A stretch of DNA of 34,521 nt, from the NCBI GenBank assembly GCA_902762795.1, contig CACWPM010000032.1:1-34521 (forward strand). Direction: 5' to 3'. The translations under genes were made by a program, and so were the position numbers. How positions within the stretch are numbered: position 1 is the stretch's first letter; each line of letters opens with the position of its first letter. This stretch comes from Fibrobacter succinogenes. Its GTDB lineage: Bacteria > Fibrobacterota > Fibrobacteria > Fibrobacterales > Fibrobacteraceae. Positions 7,635 through 15,301 of this stretch are shown here, piece by piece. The notes under the pieces are model-generated. The model was not told where the DNA came from, did not search any database, and was given only the letters and a program-made list of their open reading frames with translations.

Positions 7635-9170
7635 TTACTTCAGAACAACGTTCCTGGCGTTCACCATGCCGTTCTGCTCGACCTTCACGATATAGCGGCC
7701 GCTCGGCACCATGCCAGAGTTCCACTTGATCTGATGCACGCCCGGCTGGAGTTTTTCTTGAGCGATGTTAGCGATGACAGAGCCGTTTGCATTCACGATG
7801 GAAACCTTGACGTTACCTTCGGACTTGAGCTCGACAGAGACGGCAGAACGGTTCAGACCTTTGATCGCCGGGGCATGCGGCACAGCAGCGACAAGCGTCT
7901 TTTCAGCAGAAATCGGAGCTTCGGCGATTTCGGCTGCAGATTTGGCCAATCTCTGCGACTCCGTCCCCGTCCACTTGATGACGTGATACTCAGTATCATG
8001 ACCGCCACTCATAATAGTTTGCATACGGCTCTGCAAATGCAGTGGCACAGTTTTAAAAGACCACCAATCGTGATTATTATCATTTTCATCATCTACGAAA
8101 ATCGTACTAGTAGCAATGCGGCTGTCCACATGAGGAACATCGGAACATGCAAAAACACCATATTTTTTATTAAAGGGATACTTCAACGTTGAACTACTCA
8201 CTTTCGGTACATAGCAATATTCTAATGTAGCATCCGTATCATCGCCTTTAACAACAGAACTCGGCCATATATTGCCAGAATACGAATCAGCATTGTAATT
8301 GTTCTCCGTATCATGATTTCGAGTAACTGGATAAGACCCCTCAGGACATTTAGAATCCAGTCTCAAAACCATATAATCATAAGGCGTTCTAGGTAATGTT
8401 TGAATAGCAAGTGTACAATATTTAAATTGAAGTAAGCTACCACTGCGTTGAATTCCTATAGGTGTAGCCCCCTGAATCGAAGTTTGATCATACCGATCTT
8501 CCACATCAAGCTTTATCGTATTCAGCAGGTTGTTTTTATTACCGGCTACAAACTCATCACATGTCGATGCATCCGTCAAAACACCAATTCGTCTGTAAGC
8601 GTCAGTAATAGGATGATGATTTTCATCAACACCAACAAACTTTTTCTTTTCTCTATCATACGACGATCTCTTGCTAACCAAGAGTTCCCCAGACAAAGAT
8701 TCCACCACATAAGCTCGGATTACATTATCCTTATTTCCGGTAAAAGATACTGCCCAATCGTCATTCACGCCACTAATCGAAATCGACAAGCTTGTATAAG
8801 CATTAAGGGGCTTCCCTGATGTTGGGAATTGTCCACGAGCAGGAATTACAACATTGCTATAATCAAAAATGGCCCTATACTTATTTGCAGACAGTCTTTC
8901 AAATTTAACAGGCGTCTTCGGCATAACAGTTTGATCATAAGTATAAGAACCATTCAATTGTTTACGAGATATTTGAGCGCTAAAAGTACTCAAGTCCTCT
9001 ACTGGGGCTGCATTAAAGTAATAATAAAATTTAAAACCATTCACATCTACATTTCCACCATTGAAAATATAGAAGCCATTAGAAATATTATGCGGAACCA
9101 CAACCATACTTACATTTCCAGCAAAGCACATGGATGCAATCGACAGTATTAACAGGTATATTTTTTTCAT
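7635..9170 (-). CDS. Secreted protein, type IX-like C-terminal sorting domain (tandem paralogue 5)
   Basis: 511 residues from the ATG at 9170. The longer reading frame to 9224 is rejected because GGAGAGG precedes 9170 and MKKIYLLILSIASMCFAG is a good signal peptide. The body is strikingly close to copy 1: both have a GATPIGI, CTLAIQT(I/L)PRTPYDYMVL, SGNIWPSSVVKG and TSTIFVDDEN series. The sorting domain is of the copy 3/4 type. The N-terminal module keeps GFKFYYYFNAAPVEDLSTF and IPARGQFP, resembling CBM3. It is first in the direction of transcription of the tandem set. Cell-surface function is inferred; the ligand is unknown. Confidence 0.87.
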   Translation of the reverse strand: MKKIYLLILSIASMCFAGNVSMVVVPHNISNGFYIFNGGNVDVNGFKFYYYFNAAPVEDLSTFSAQISRKQLNGSYTYDQTVMPKTPVKFERLSANKYRAIFDYSNVVIPARGQFPTSGKPLNAYTSLSISISGVNDDWAVSFTGNKDNVIRAYVVESLSGELLVSKRSSYDREKKKFVGVDENHHPITDAYRRIGVLTDASTCDEFVAGNKNNLLNTIKLDVEDRYDQTSIQGATPIGIQRSGSLLQFKYCTLAIQTLPRTPYDYMVLRLDSKCPEGSYPVTRNHDTENNYNADSYSGNIWPSSVVKGDDTDATLEYCYVPKVSSSTLKYPFNKKYGVFACSDVPHVDSRIATSTIFVDDENDNNHDWWSFKTVPLHLQSRMQTIMSGGHDTEYHVIKWTGTESQRLAKSAAEIAEAPISAEKTLVAAVPHAPAIKGLNRSAVSVELKSEGNVKVSIVNANGSVIANIAQEKLQPGVHQIKWNSGMVPSGRYIVKVEQNGMVNARNVVLK

Positions 9171-9306
9171 TTTCCCTCTCCTGATAAGTTGTTTAGGTGA
9201 TGCAATACAAAATAGTTCAAGCAAAAATCCACTAAACTTTGTAAAAATTTATTATACATTTTTATCACATTTTTACAAAAATTAAAATACACTTTTCCCT
9301 AACAGC

Positions 9307-9321
9307 GCATCATCATGATAC
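9307..9321. promoter_or_regulatory. Candidate operator, paralogue 5
   Basis: GCATCATCATGATAC, one base from a perfect match to GTATYATnATRATAC, 137 bp upstream of the start codon at 9170. The distance matches copies 1 and 2. Confidence 0.5.
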
Positions 9322-9339
9322 ATTTTGTATGAATCCACA

Positions 9340-9372
9340 AAAAAAAACTTCCCTGTTGGGGAAGTTTTTTCA
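9340..9372. terminator. Bidirectional terminator
   Basis: Stem AACTTCCC / GGGAAGTT with a TGTTG loop, flanked by A residues on the left and T residues on the right, so it can work in both directions. It lies 22 bp beyond the stop codon of the aldo/keto reductase. Confidence 0.8.
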
Positions 9373-9393
9373 AAAGACAATCACAGCTGCGCA

Positions 9394-10227
9394 TCACAGG
9401 CCGTCAAATTCTAACAACGCGGCCATGTCGTTCGAGTTGATTTCGAAATCGAGCTTGGCATTTTCGCGAATGCGGTCTTCGTGTACAGATTTCGGGAGCG
9501 GCAACAGCCCGAGTTGCAGCACAAAGCGGCTTGCCAGTTGCGGCACCGATACATGGTACTTTTCGGCCATGGCACAGACTTCCGGCACTTTCAAGAGACG
9601 CCCGGTTGCATTGGGAGAATAAGCCTCTACAAGCATTCCATTCTGATCGCAAAAATCAATCAGTTCCGTTGGCACATGGCCTATGTGTACGCGAATTTGG
9701 TTCACCGCAGGCACAACGCGGCAACTCGCAAGCAAATTGTTCAAGTCGTCCATTTCAAAATTCGAGACGCCGATTGCCCGAATTTTACCCGCCTCGTAAG
9801 CTTCTTCGAGAGCCTTCCAGACTTCGATATTTTCCTTGAAATAACGGTTCCCGGCAGTCGACCCCATTTCGCTCCACGGGCGCGGTGCATGGATGAGCAT
9901 CATGTCGATATGGAACGCGTCCAGACGATCCATCGATTCCTGGATGCAGCGGACCGCATCGGCGTAATTTTTGACTTCGGCGGGAATTTTCGTCGTGATA
10001 AAGACGCTTTCGCGATGGAGTCCGGTCGATTTGAGCGCAGCCTTGAGCCCGGCACCGACACCCGACTCGTTTTCGTACGCGATCGCAGTATCAATATGGC
10101 GATAGCCCGCATCAATAGCAGTGGCTACCGCCGTCGCAGCAACATCATTCGGGGTTTGCCATGTTCCCAAGGCAATCTTCGGAATGCGCTGACCATTATT
10201 CAGCTTATAATATTCTTCTAACACCAT
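9394..10227 (-). CDS. Aldo/keto reductase (2,5-diketo-gluconate reductase type)
   Basis: 277 residues, normal length for the AKR superfamily. NAD(P)H-dependent reduction of aldehydes or ketones in the cytoplasm is expected. The catalytic tetrad is visible: Asp46 and Tyr51 in GYRHIDTAIAYENE, Lys80 in FITTKIP and His113 in LIHAPRPW. GVSNF follows in the middle and LPLPKSV near the NADP-binding C-terminal part. The ATG at 10227 has GAGG about 6 bases upstream. It is a single gene with its own terminator and unrelated neighbours on both sides. The exact substrate cannot be told from sequence; members of this subgroup act on diketo-gluconate and methylglyoxal-like carbonyls. Confidence 0.93.
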   Translation of the reverse strand: MVLEEYYKLNNGQRIPKIALGTWQTPNDVAATAVATAIDAGYRHIDTAIAYENESGVGAGLKAALKSTGLHRESVFITTKIPAEVKNYADAVRCIQESMDRLDAFHIDMMLIHAPRPWSEMGSTAGNRYFKENIEVWKALEEAYEAGKIRAIGVSNFEMDDLNNLLASCRVVPAVNQIRVHIGHVPTELIDFCDQNGMLVEAYSPNATGRLLKVPEVCAMAEKYHVSVPQLASRFVLQLGLLPLPKSVHEDRIRENAKLDFEINSNDMAALLEFDGL

Positions 10228-10407
10228 ATCCTACCTCACAACTTATACTAAAGTAATATAAACTGAAACCGCAAAATCGCGCGGCAAATTGTTCAATGTG
10301 ATAATACCACATTGGAATATTTACTGGTGTGAAAAGAATGGAGCTTCCCGCTCGGTGGCGAGAAAGACAGCATCGGAGGCAGGAACGACAATGCGAGAGT
10401 GAGAGTA

Positions 10408-11337
10408 CTACTTCTCAATAGTCTTGATGTCGTCTTGGGAAGCACGCTTGGCGTTGTAAGGGTCTATGTGCACGAGTGCATCGACGACATTTTCGTTCGA
10501 ATCGATGAGCAACTGTTCGACTTCTTCGGCAACGTCATGAGCGTCCTTCAGGGTCATCTGGTCATCGACGACGATGTGTACGTCCACATGCAAGTCACTG
10601 CCGACATAACGGGAACGAAGCCCGTGCAAGCTGATAACTTTCGGGTGCGAAAGCGCCAATTTGCGCAATTTCCCGAGAACATCGGGATTCGCGCCGCGGT
10701 CCACGAGCTGCCGAAGCCCTGGCGCCGCAATTTCGATCGCGGAATGCATAATGAAAAACGCCACGATGACAGCTCCGACCGAATCCGCAAACCAAAGTTC
10801 CGGGAGCAAAATGGCAAAAACGACCGCCACCAGCACCGGTATAGAGCTGAACGAATCGCTACGGTGGTGCCAAGCGTTCGCCTCTAGCGCCTGACTGCGG
10901 ATTTTCCGCCCCGCGTTCCGCGTATAGCGGAAAAGAACTTCTTTCACGAGAATGGAGGCAAGCGCCATAACCGCAACCGACATCTCCGGATGGGACGCCT
11001 CGCCCGCCAACAGCGCCAAAACCGCATTATAGCCAATCCCCACGCCCACGGCGGCAACGGCAAGACCGATACCGATTGTAATGACCGTTTCAAAACGCCT
11101 GTGCCCGTAAGGGTGTTCCGCATCCGGCGGAGAATTCCAAAAATGGCTCCCGACAATCACGGCGACATCCGTCACAAAGTCAGACGCACTGTGAATAGCA
11201 TCCGCAACAAGCGCCTGGGAGTTTCCCACAACACCTACGACAAACTTGGCAACGGAAAGAGCGGCGTTCCAACCGAGCCCCACCCAAGTCACCTTGCGGA
11301 CTTCCGCACTATCGTCCTTTTTGCGTACACGAGTCAT
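10408..11337 (-). CDS. Cation diffusion facilitator (CDF) family metal exporter
   Basis: 309 residues. Several hydrophobic segments occupy residues 15-205, followed by a cytoplasmic ferredoxin-like domain (about 210-295). Metal-site motifs are HxxxD in TM2 (His49, Asp53 in DAIHSASD) and HxxxD in TM5 (His157, Asp161 in HHRSD). The family's HPYGHRRFE loop is at 75-83. Family role: export of divalent metal (Zn, Fe, Mn, Cd) from the cytoplasm by proton antiport. The HxxxD/HxxxD pairing leans toward zinc, but specificity is inference. The start is an ATG without a strong SD. It is divergent from the MacA-like adaptor across 90 bp. Confidence 0.92.
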   Translation of the reverse strand: MTRVRKKDDSAEVRKVTWVGLGWNAALSVAKFVVGVVGNSQALVADAIHSASDFVTDVAVIVGSHFWNSPPDAEHPYGHRRFETVITIGIGLAVAAVGVGIGYNAVLALLAGEASHPEMSVAVMALASILVKEVLFRYTRNAGRKIRSQALEANAWHHRSDSFSSIPVLVAVVFAILLPELWFADSVGAVIVAFFIMHSAIEIAAPGLRQLVDRGANPDVLGKLRKLALSHPKVISLHGLRSRYVGSDLHVDVHIVVDDQMTLKDAHDVAEEVEQLLIDSNENVVDALVHIDPYNAKRASQDDIKTIEK

Positions 11338-11427
11338 GAGCGTTAAGCTAGAAAATTTGCAACCTTATGAGCAATCAAATCATCAAAATTGCTGTAATAA
11401 AAAAACAATGTTTCTATTTTAATAGTT

Positions 11428-12723
11428 ATGAAAAAACTTTTAAAAGTCATTATCATCATCGTCATCCTGGCGGCAATCGCCTTCGGCGTCAAATCGTTCT
11501 TCTTTAACGGGGCTACCGACAACCAGGCGGGAGCTCTCATCAGCACTAAGGTGGTCACGGACACCATCAAGACGACCATTTCGGCAACAGGTACGCTAGA
11601 ACCGGTCGACCAGGTAGAAGTCGGTACGCAGGTTTCCGGCGATATCGCAAAGATCAACGCCGACTTCAATTCCAAGGTCAAAAAGGGGCAAATCATCGCC
11701 GAACTCGACAAGTCCAAGTTGCAGTCCACTTTAAAGCAGGCTTCAATTTCGTACAAGAGCGCCGAAAACGACTTGAATTACAAACAAAGCACGTACAACC
11801 GCATCAAGAAGCTCGCCGAAAGCAAAAGCGCTAGCGCCGTCGAGCTGGAGCAGGCGGAATACAACCTGAACGCGGCCAAGCTTTCCGTGGAACAGCGCAA
11901 GAACGAAGTCGCACAAGCCCGTTTGAACTTGAGTTATGCAACTATCAAGAGTCCGATCGATGGCGTTGTTTTGAAACGAGCCGTAGACGTCGGCCAAACT
12001 GTCGCCGCCTCCATGAGCACACCGACCTTGTTCATCATCGCCAAGGACTTGGTACAAATGAAAGTCATGGCATCCGTGGATGAAGCGGATATCGGGCAGG
12101 TCAAGGCTGGGCAGCGCGTTTCATTCACAGTCGACGCCTTCCAGAACGATACTTTCCACGGCACAGTACAAGAAGTGCGCTTGAACCCGACAACGACAAG
12201 CAACGTCGTAACTTACACGGTCGTGATTACCGCAGAAAATCCCGAACAAAAGCTTCTGCCCGGCATGACCGCCACTTGCACTATAGTCACCCAAGAAATT
12301 ACGGACGCCGTAACAATTCCGGTCAAGGCGCTCAAGTTTACGCCCGCCGAAGGGACCCCGATGATGGACCCGAAGGACATGCCGCGCCCGGAACGCCCGA
12401 AGACAGCCGAAGCTAGCGACAACATGCCGCCACCGCCTCCGGGAATGGGGCCGGGAGGTGCGGCTCCGCAAAAAGGCGCCAAGAAAAAGCACAAGAAGCC
12501 CAAACTCGAAGGCGACCACGTGTGGATAAACATCAACGGGAAAGCCGCGCCGCGCCGCGTGAAAATAGGACTCAGCGATGGCGTGAACGTACAAATTCTC
12601 CGCGGGCTTAGCGTTGGCGATTCTGTTGTAACGAGCCAGGAAACGGTATCGGCAAGGAGTAGCAGCAAATCCGATGCAGCAAGCCCGTTCATGCCGCAGA
12701 GACCGGGGAAAAAGAAAAAATAG
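11428..12723 (+). CDS. MacA-like periplasmic efflux adaptor (membrane fusion protein)
   Basis: 431 residues. There is one N-terminal membrane anchor (residues 5-24). A barrel-sandwich half (VEVGTQVSGDI) is followed by an alpha-hairpin (about 95-170, Lys/Glu/Ala/Gln-rich), the second lipoyl half (SPIDGVVLKRAVDVGQTV) and the beta-barrel (VDEADIGQVKAGQRVSFTVDAF). The family links an inner-membrane transporter (MacB ABC or RND pump) to a TolC-type channel. Residues about 304-362 hold a Pro/Gly/Lys-rich insert (PPPPPGMGPGG, KKKHKKPK) in the membrane-proximal region, which is unusual. No macB or tolC gene follows, so the partner must be encoded elsewhere. No clear SD was seen before the ATG. Confidence 0.9.
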   Translation: MKKLLKVIIIIVILAAIAFGVKSFFFNGATDNQAGALISTKVVTDTIKTTISATGTLEPVDQVEVGTQVSGDIAKINADFNSKVKKGQIIAELDKSKLQSTLKQASISYKSAENDLNYKQSTYNRIKKLAESKSASAVELEQAEYNLNAAKLSVEQRKNEVAQARLNLSYATIKSPIDGVVLKRAVDVGQTVAASMSTPTLFIIAKDLVQMKVMASVDEADIGQVKAGQRVSFTVDAFQNDTFHGTVQEVRLNPTTTSNVVTYTVVITAENPEQKLLPGMTATCTIVTQEITDAVTIPVKALKFTPAEGTPMMDPKDMPRPERPKTAEASDNMPPPPPGMGPGGAAPQKGAKKKHKKPKLEGDHVWININGKAAPRRVKIGLSDGVNVQILRGLSVGDSVVTSQETVSARSSSKSDAASPFMPQRPGKKKK

Positions 12724-12759
12724 AGCGCGCGGGTCCGTTAGGACGATATAGAACTGTCT

Positions 12760-12782
12760 GGATCCTCCTTGCAGAGGATGAC
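12760..12782. repeat. Dispersed intergenic palindrome
   Basis: GGATCCTCC...AGAGGATGAC unit; related units lie near 21783, 29089-29107 and 34326-34348. All are between genes. It lies in the 206-bp gap between the convergent adaptor and prepilin peptidase genes and could form a weak hairpin. Confidence 0.6.
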
Positions 12783-12929
12783 AGTGGACGCGACACTCAC
12801 CAAGACGTGAAAACCGAATACAGCGACAAGTTTACTTGTTCATTCATTATTGTGGCGATCCAGTCATGCGCTCTGCGCAATGACGTCATGGCGGACCTGA
12901 TCCGCCATCTAAGCTCTAAATTCTAACAC

Positions 12930-13784
12930 CTATTCCCCTAGAACATACCTTAAATAAACATCCAACAGCGTTGAACCCCAGAGGTACATGATGGGGGCTG
13001 CAATAGCGAGGAACGGTCCAAAAGGAATTTGTCCGGGCACCTCGCCATTATTGTCTTGCGCCGTTTTTTTCGCCTTGATCATCCCGTACGGCACCATCAC
13101 CAAAATTCCCAATAAGGCAGCAACCAATAGCGTTTCGACAGCTCCGGTCAAGCCCATCAAGGCGCCATAGCCAGCCAATAGCTTGACATCGCCAAAACCC
13201 ATCGCCTCTTTCTTGAGCACTTTGGTCGCAATCCAGCCGAGCAGATAAAGCCCGCCGCCAGCAGCGACGGCTCCAATCAGACTTTCGAGCGGAGTAACGC
13301 CTCCCGGCACAAGTGAAATCAAGAGGCCAGCAACAATCCCCCCGACAGAAATCGAGTCCGGAATCAACTTGTACTTACAATCCACAGCACATACGGGGTA
13401 AGCCCCGAGCAAAAGCCAAAACATCGCCGCCGCATTCGCCCAAATTTCAGGAGAAAGCACCGGTTGGGACAAATCCGTCCCGAAACCAGCCGCCGCATAG
13501 AGCGCGAGAGCACCTAGCAACCCGCAAAGCCCCTCGCCAATCGGATAAATCACGTTCAGCGGCTTATGGCAGCAAGCGGTCTTGCCTCGCAACCACAACC
13601 ACCCCACAATCGGCAAATTATAGCGAATCGGAATCCTTTTTTTGCAAAGCGGGCAATGCGAAGGCGGATTAATTAACGAAATTCCGCGCGGCATACGGTA
13701 AACAATGACGTTATAAAAGCTCCCGACACAGGCGCCAAGGCAAAAAAAAACGATTAACCAGTACCAAAGTGGAATTTCTTGCAT
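12930..13784 (-). CDS. Prepilin peptidase / N-methyltransferase (A24 family)
   Basis: 284 residues, a polytopic inner-membrane aspartic protease that cleaves and N-methylates type IV pilin or type II secretion pseudopilin leaders. The N-terminal GSFYNVIVYRMPRG motif is followed by the cytoplasmic Cys domain (Cys44 and Cys47 in CPLCKKRIP; Cys71-Cys72 in KTACCHKPL). Catalytic aspartates are Asp135 (VCAVDCKYKLIPD) and Asp199 in the GFGDVKLL (GxGD) motif. The second cysteine pair is adjacent (CC) instead of the usual CxxC. The ATG at 13784 has GAGGA upstream. No pilin genes adjoin it. It is divergent from the DUF6941-like gene. Confidence 0.94.
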   Translation of the reverse strand: MQEIPLWYWLIVFFCLGACVGSFYNVIVYRMPRGISLINPPSHCPLCKKRIPIRYNLPIVGWLWLRGKTACCHKPLNVIYPIGEGLCGLLGALALYAAAGFGTDLSQPVLSPEIWANAAAMFWLLLGAYPVCAVDCKYKLIPDSISVGGIVAGLLISLVPGGVTPLESLIGAVAAGGGLYLLGWIATKVLKKEAMGFGDVKLLAGYGALMGLTGAVETLLVAALLGILVMVPYGMIKAKKTAQDNNGEVPGQIPFGPFLAIAAPIMYLWGSTLLDVYLRYVLGE

Positions 13785-13855
13785 AAAATCCTCGTCTTTT
13801 TCCGAATATAATTATAATTTAGTTAAACATTTATCTAATACTGGGAGATCCCTTA

Positions 13856-14320
13856 ATGAATATTGAAATTGCCGCTATCTGTGACGCCGCCACTGCAAAC
13901 GATATTGGTGGACGCATGAACATCCTTGGTGCTTTTGACCGCATTTTTGCAAAATTTCCGCTTGTTATCCCGCAGTGCTCTGCGGCGTTCCGCCTGCGCT
14001 ACCAGCGCGCCGAAGCGGGCACGCACCAGCTCAGCCTTTCGATCGAAGACGTCGTGGGCCATCCGATTGTGCCGCCGATGCAATCCGAAATTGACCTTCA
14101 GCCAGTCGCTACGGGCTTTGACACGGCAGCCGTCAACATGATCTTGAACATGCAACGCCTGCAGTTCACCCGTCCAGACAAGTACATCGTACGCTTGGTC
14201 GCCGACAACGAAGAACTCGCCGCACTCCCGTTGTATATTCTCGAAGACCCGCGCGTAGCACAGCAAAAGCAAGCCGGAACAACCGAAGGCGACGACGGAT
14301 CTGTTGACGGAAGAGCTTAA
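13856..14320 (+). CDS. DUF6941-like conserved protein
   Basis: 154 residues, cytoplasmic, no signal or membrane segment. The N-terminus runs IAAICDAATANDIGGRMNIL with a GAFD motif, and a P-Q-C-S-A-A-F-R-L-R strand follows. The middle has PPMQSEIDLQP and N-M-I-L-N-M-Q-R-L-Q-F, with a late A-A-L-P-L-Y-I strand. This layout fits the small DUF6941 family as I remember it, whose function is unknown. The start is supported by GGGAG 8 bases upstream. It is monocistronic, with its own terminator at 14383-14409, and divergent from the prepilin peptidase. Confidence 0.85.
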   Translation: MNIEIAAICDAATANDIGGRMNILGAFDRIFAKFPLVIPQCSAAFRLRYQRAEAGTHQLSLSIEDVVGHPIVPPMQSEIDLQPVATGFDTAAVNMILNMQRLQFTRPDKYIVRLVADNEELAALPLYILEDPRVAQQKQAGTTEGDDGSVDGRA

Positions 14321-14382
14321 GCGGCAAAGCCGCAGTAGGCAGTAAGAAGTGGTAGTGATTAGGACTATCAAAAACTAACTGT

Positions 14383-14409
14383 CGCCGGGACCTAGCGCCC
14401 GGCGTTTTT
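14383..14409 (+). terminator. Terminator after the DUF6941-like gene
   Basis: CGCCGGG / CCCGGCG stem followed directly by TTTTTC on the plus strand, 63 bp beyond the stop codon. Confidence 0.85.
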
Positions 14410-14515
14410 CTATTTTATACCTTAACAGGATTCCTTCGCAAGCCTCCCACGCTGACGCTCGGAGCTAGTGTGGCCCGGAATGACGTTTTTAAACAATCAT
14501 TTTTATCTCAATAAA

Positions 14516-15016
14516 ATGCACTCTACTTTTAAAATTTTCGTCCCATTCATCGTTGCAGGCCTAACTGCTTGCAGCGGCATCAATGACAGTTGGGAAGTCA
14601 AGGGCGGCGGTTTCATCAAGTACACCATCGATGGCGGTGAAGAAATCACGCAGGAACTCGGTCGAAAAGACGTGGAAATACCCTTTATCCGGAATAGCCA
14701 CCACTACCTGTTCATCAAGATGCCAACGGGTGACGGCGAAAACAAAAACCAGATGAACATCATGGTCAGCAACCCGAAATTAGGCAAGAACAACGCCGTT
14801 GCCGATTACACATGGCTACAAGTCAACGGGACGCCCAAAGCATACCTCATAGGCGACAGCAACGTTGTGACCATCGACCAGAAAGACGACATCAAATGGA
14901 CGGCGACCATCAACCTGCACTTCGAAGATTGCAGGCAGGGGGCTTGCAACAAGAACCTCCCGGCAATACACTTCAAAGGGCGAATGCATTACTGGATCGC
15001 AGAAGACGACCGCTGA
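14516..15016 (+). CDS. Small hypothetical lipoprotein
   Basis: 166 residues from the ATG at 14516. The longer frame from 14468 would put 16 odd residues before a good lipoprotein signal, so it is rejected. The signal MHSTFKIFVPFIVAGLTAC has an L-T-A-C lipobox with Cys19. The mature part is predicted beta-rich with a Cys pair (FEDCRQGACN) near the end. I do not recognise the family. It lies between a plus-strand terminator and the tRNA-Val promoter and is probably monocistronic; the 3' end has no obvious terminator. Confidence 0.75.
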   Translation: MHSTFKIFVPFIVAGLTACSGINDSWEVKGGGFIKYTIDGGEEITQELGRKDVEIPFIRNSHHYLFIKMPTGDGENKNQMNIMVSNPKLGKNNAVADYTWLQVNGTPKAYLIGDSNVVTIDQKDDIKWTATINLHFEDCRQGACNKNLPAIHFKGRMHYWIAEDDR

Positions 15017-15127
15017 CGGCGAACAAAAAAAAGCAAACTAGAATGCGGAAACAGGAACGGGAACGCGCGAATGTGAAAACCGGGATGAAATGTACGGAAA
15101 ATTTTTGAAATTTATCGAGTTCATCCC

Positions 15128-15156
15128 TTGACAAGCACTCAATCTTTTTCTAATAT
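15128..15156 (+). promoter_or_regulatory. Promoter of tRNA-Val
   Basis: TTGACA (15128-15133), 17-bp spacer, TAATAT (15151-15156): a near-consensus sigma-70 promoter 15 bp before the first tRNA base. Confidence 0.88.
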
Positions 15157-15170
15157 TGGGCTACCTTAAT

Positions 15171-15244
<74 letters not shown>

Positions 15245-15248
15245 CTGA

Positions 15249-15286
15249 AAAACTCCTCGCTTTGAGCGAGGAGTTTTTTTTGTTTT
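15249..15286 (+). terminator. Terminator of tRNA-Val
   Basis: Ten-bp stem AACTCCTCGC / GCGAGGAGTT followed by eight T residues. It faces the 3' end of the minus-strand gene at 15302 and, with A residues on its left, may serve that gene as well. Confidence 0.9.
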
Positions 15287-15301
15287 TGATCGTAGGGATT
15301 T

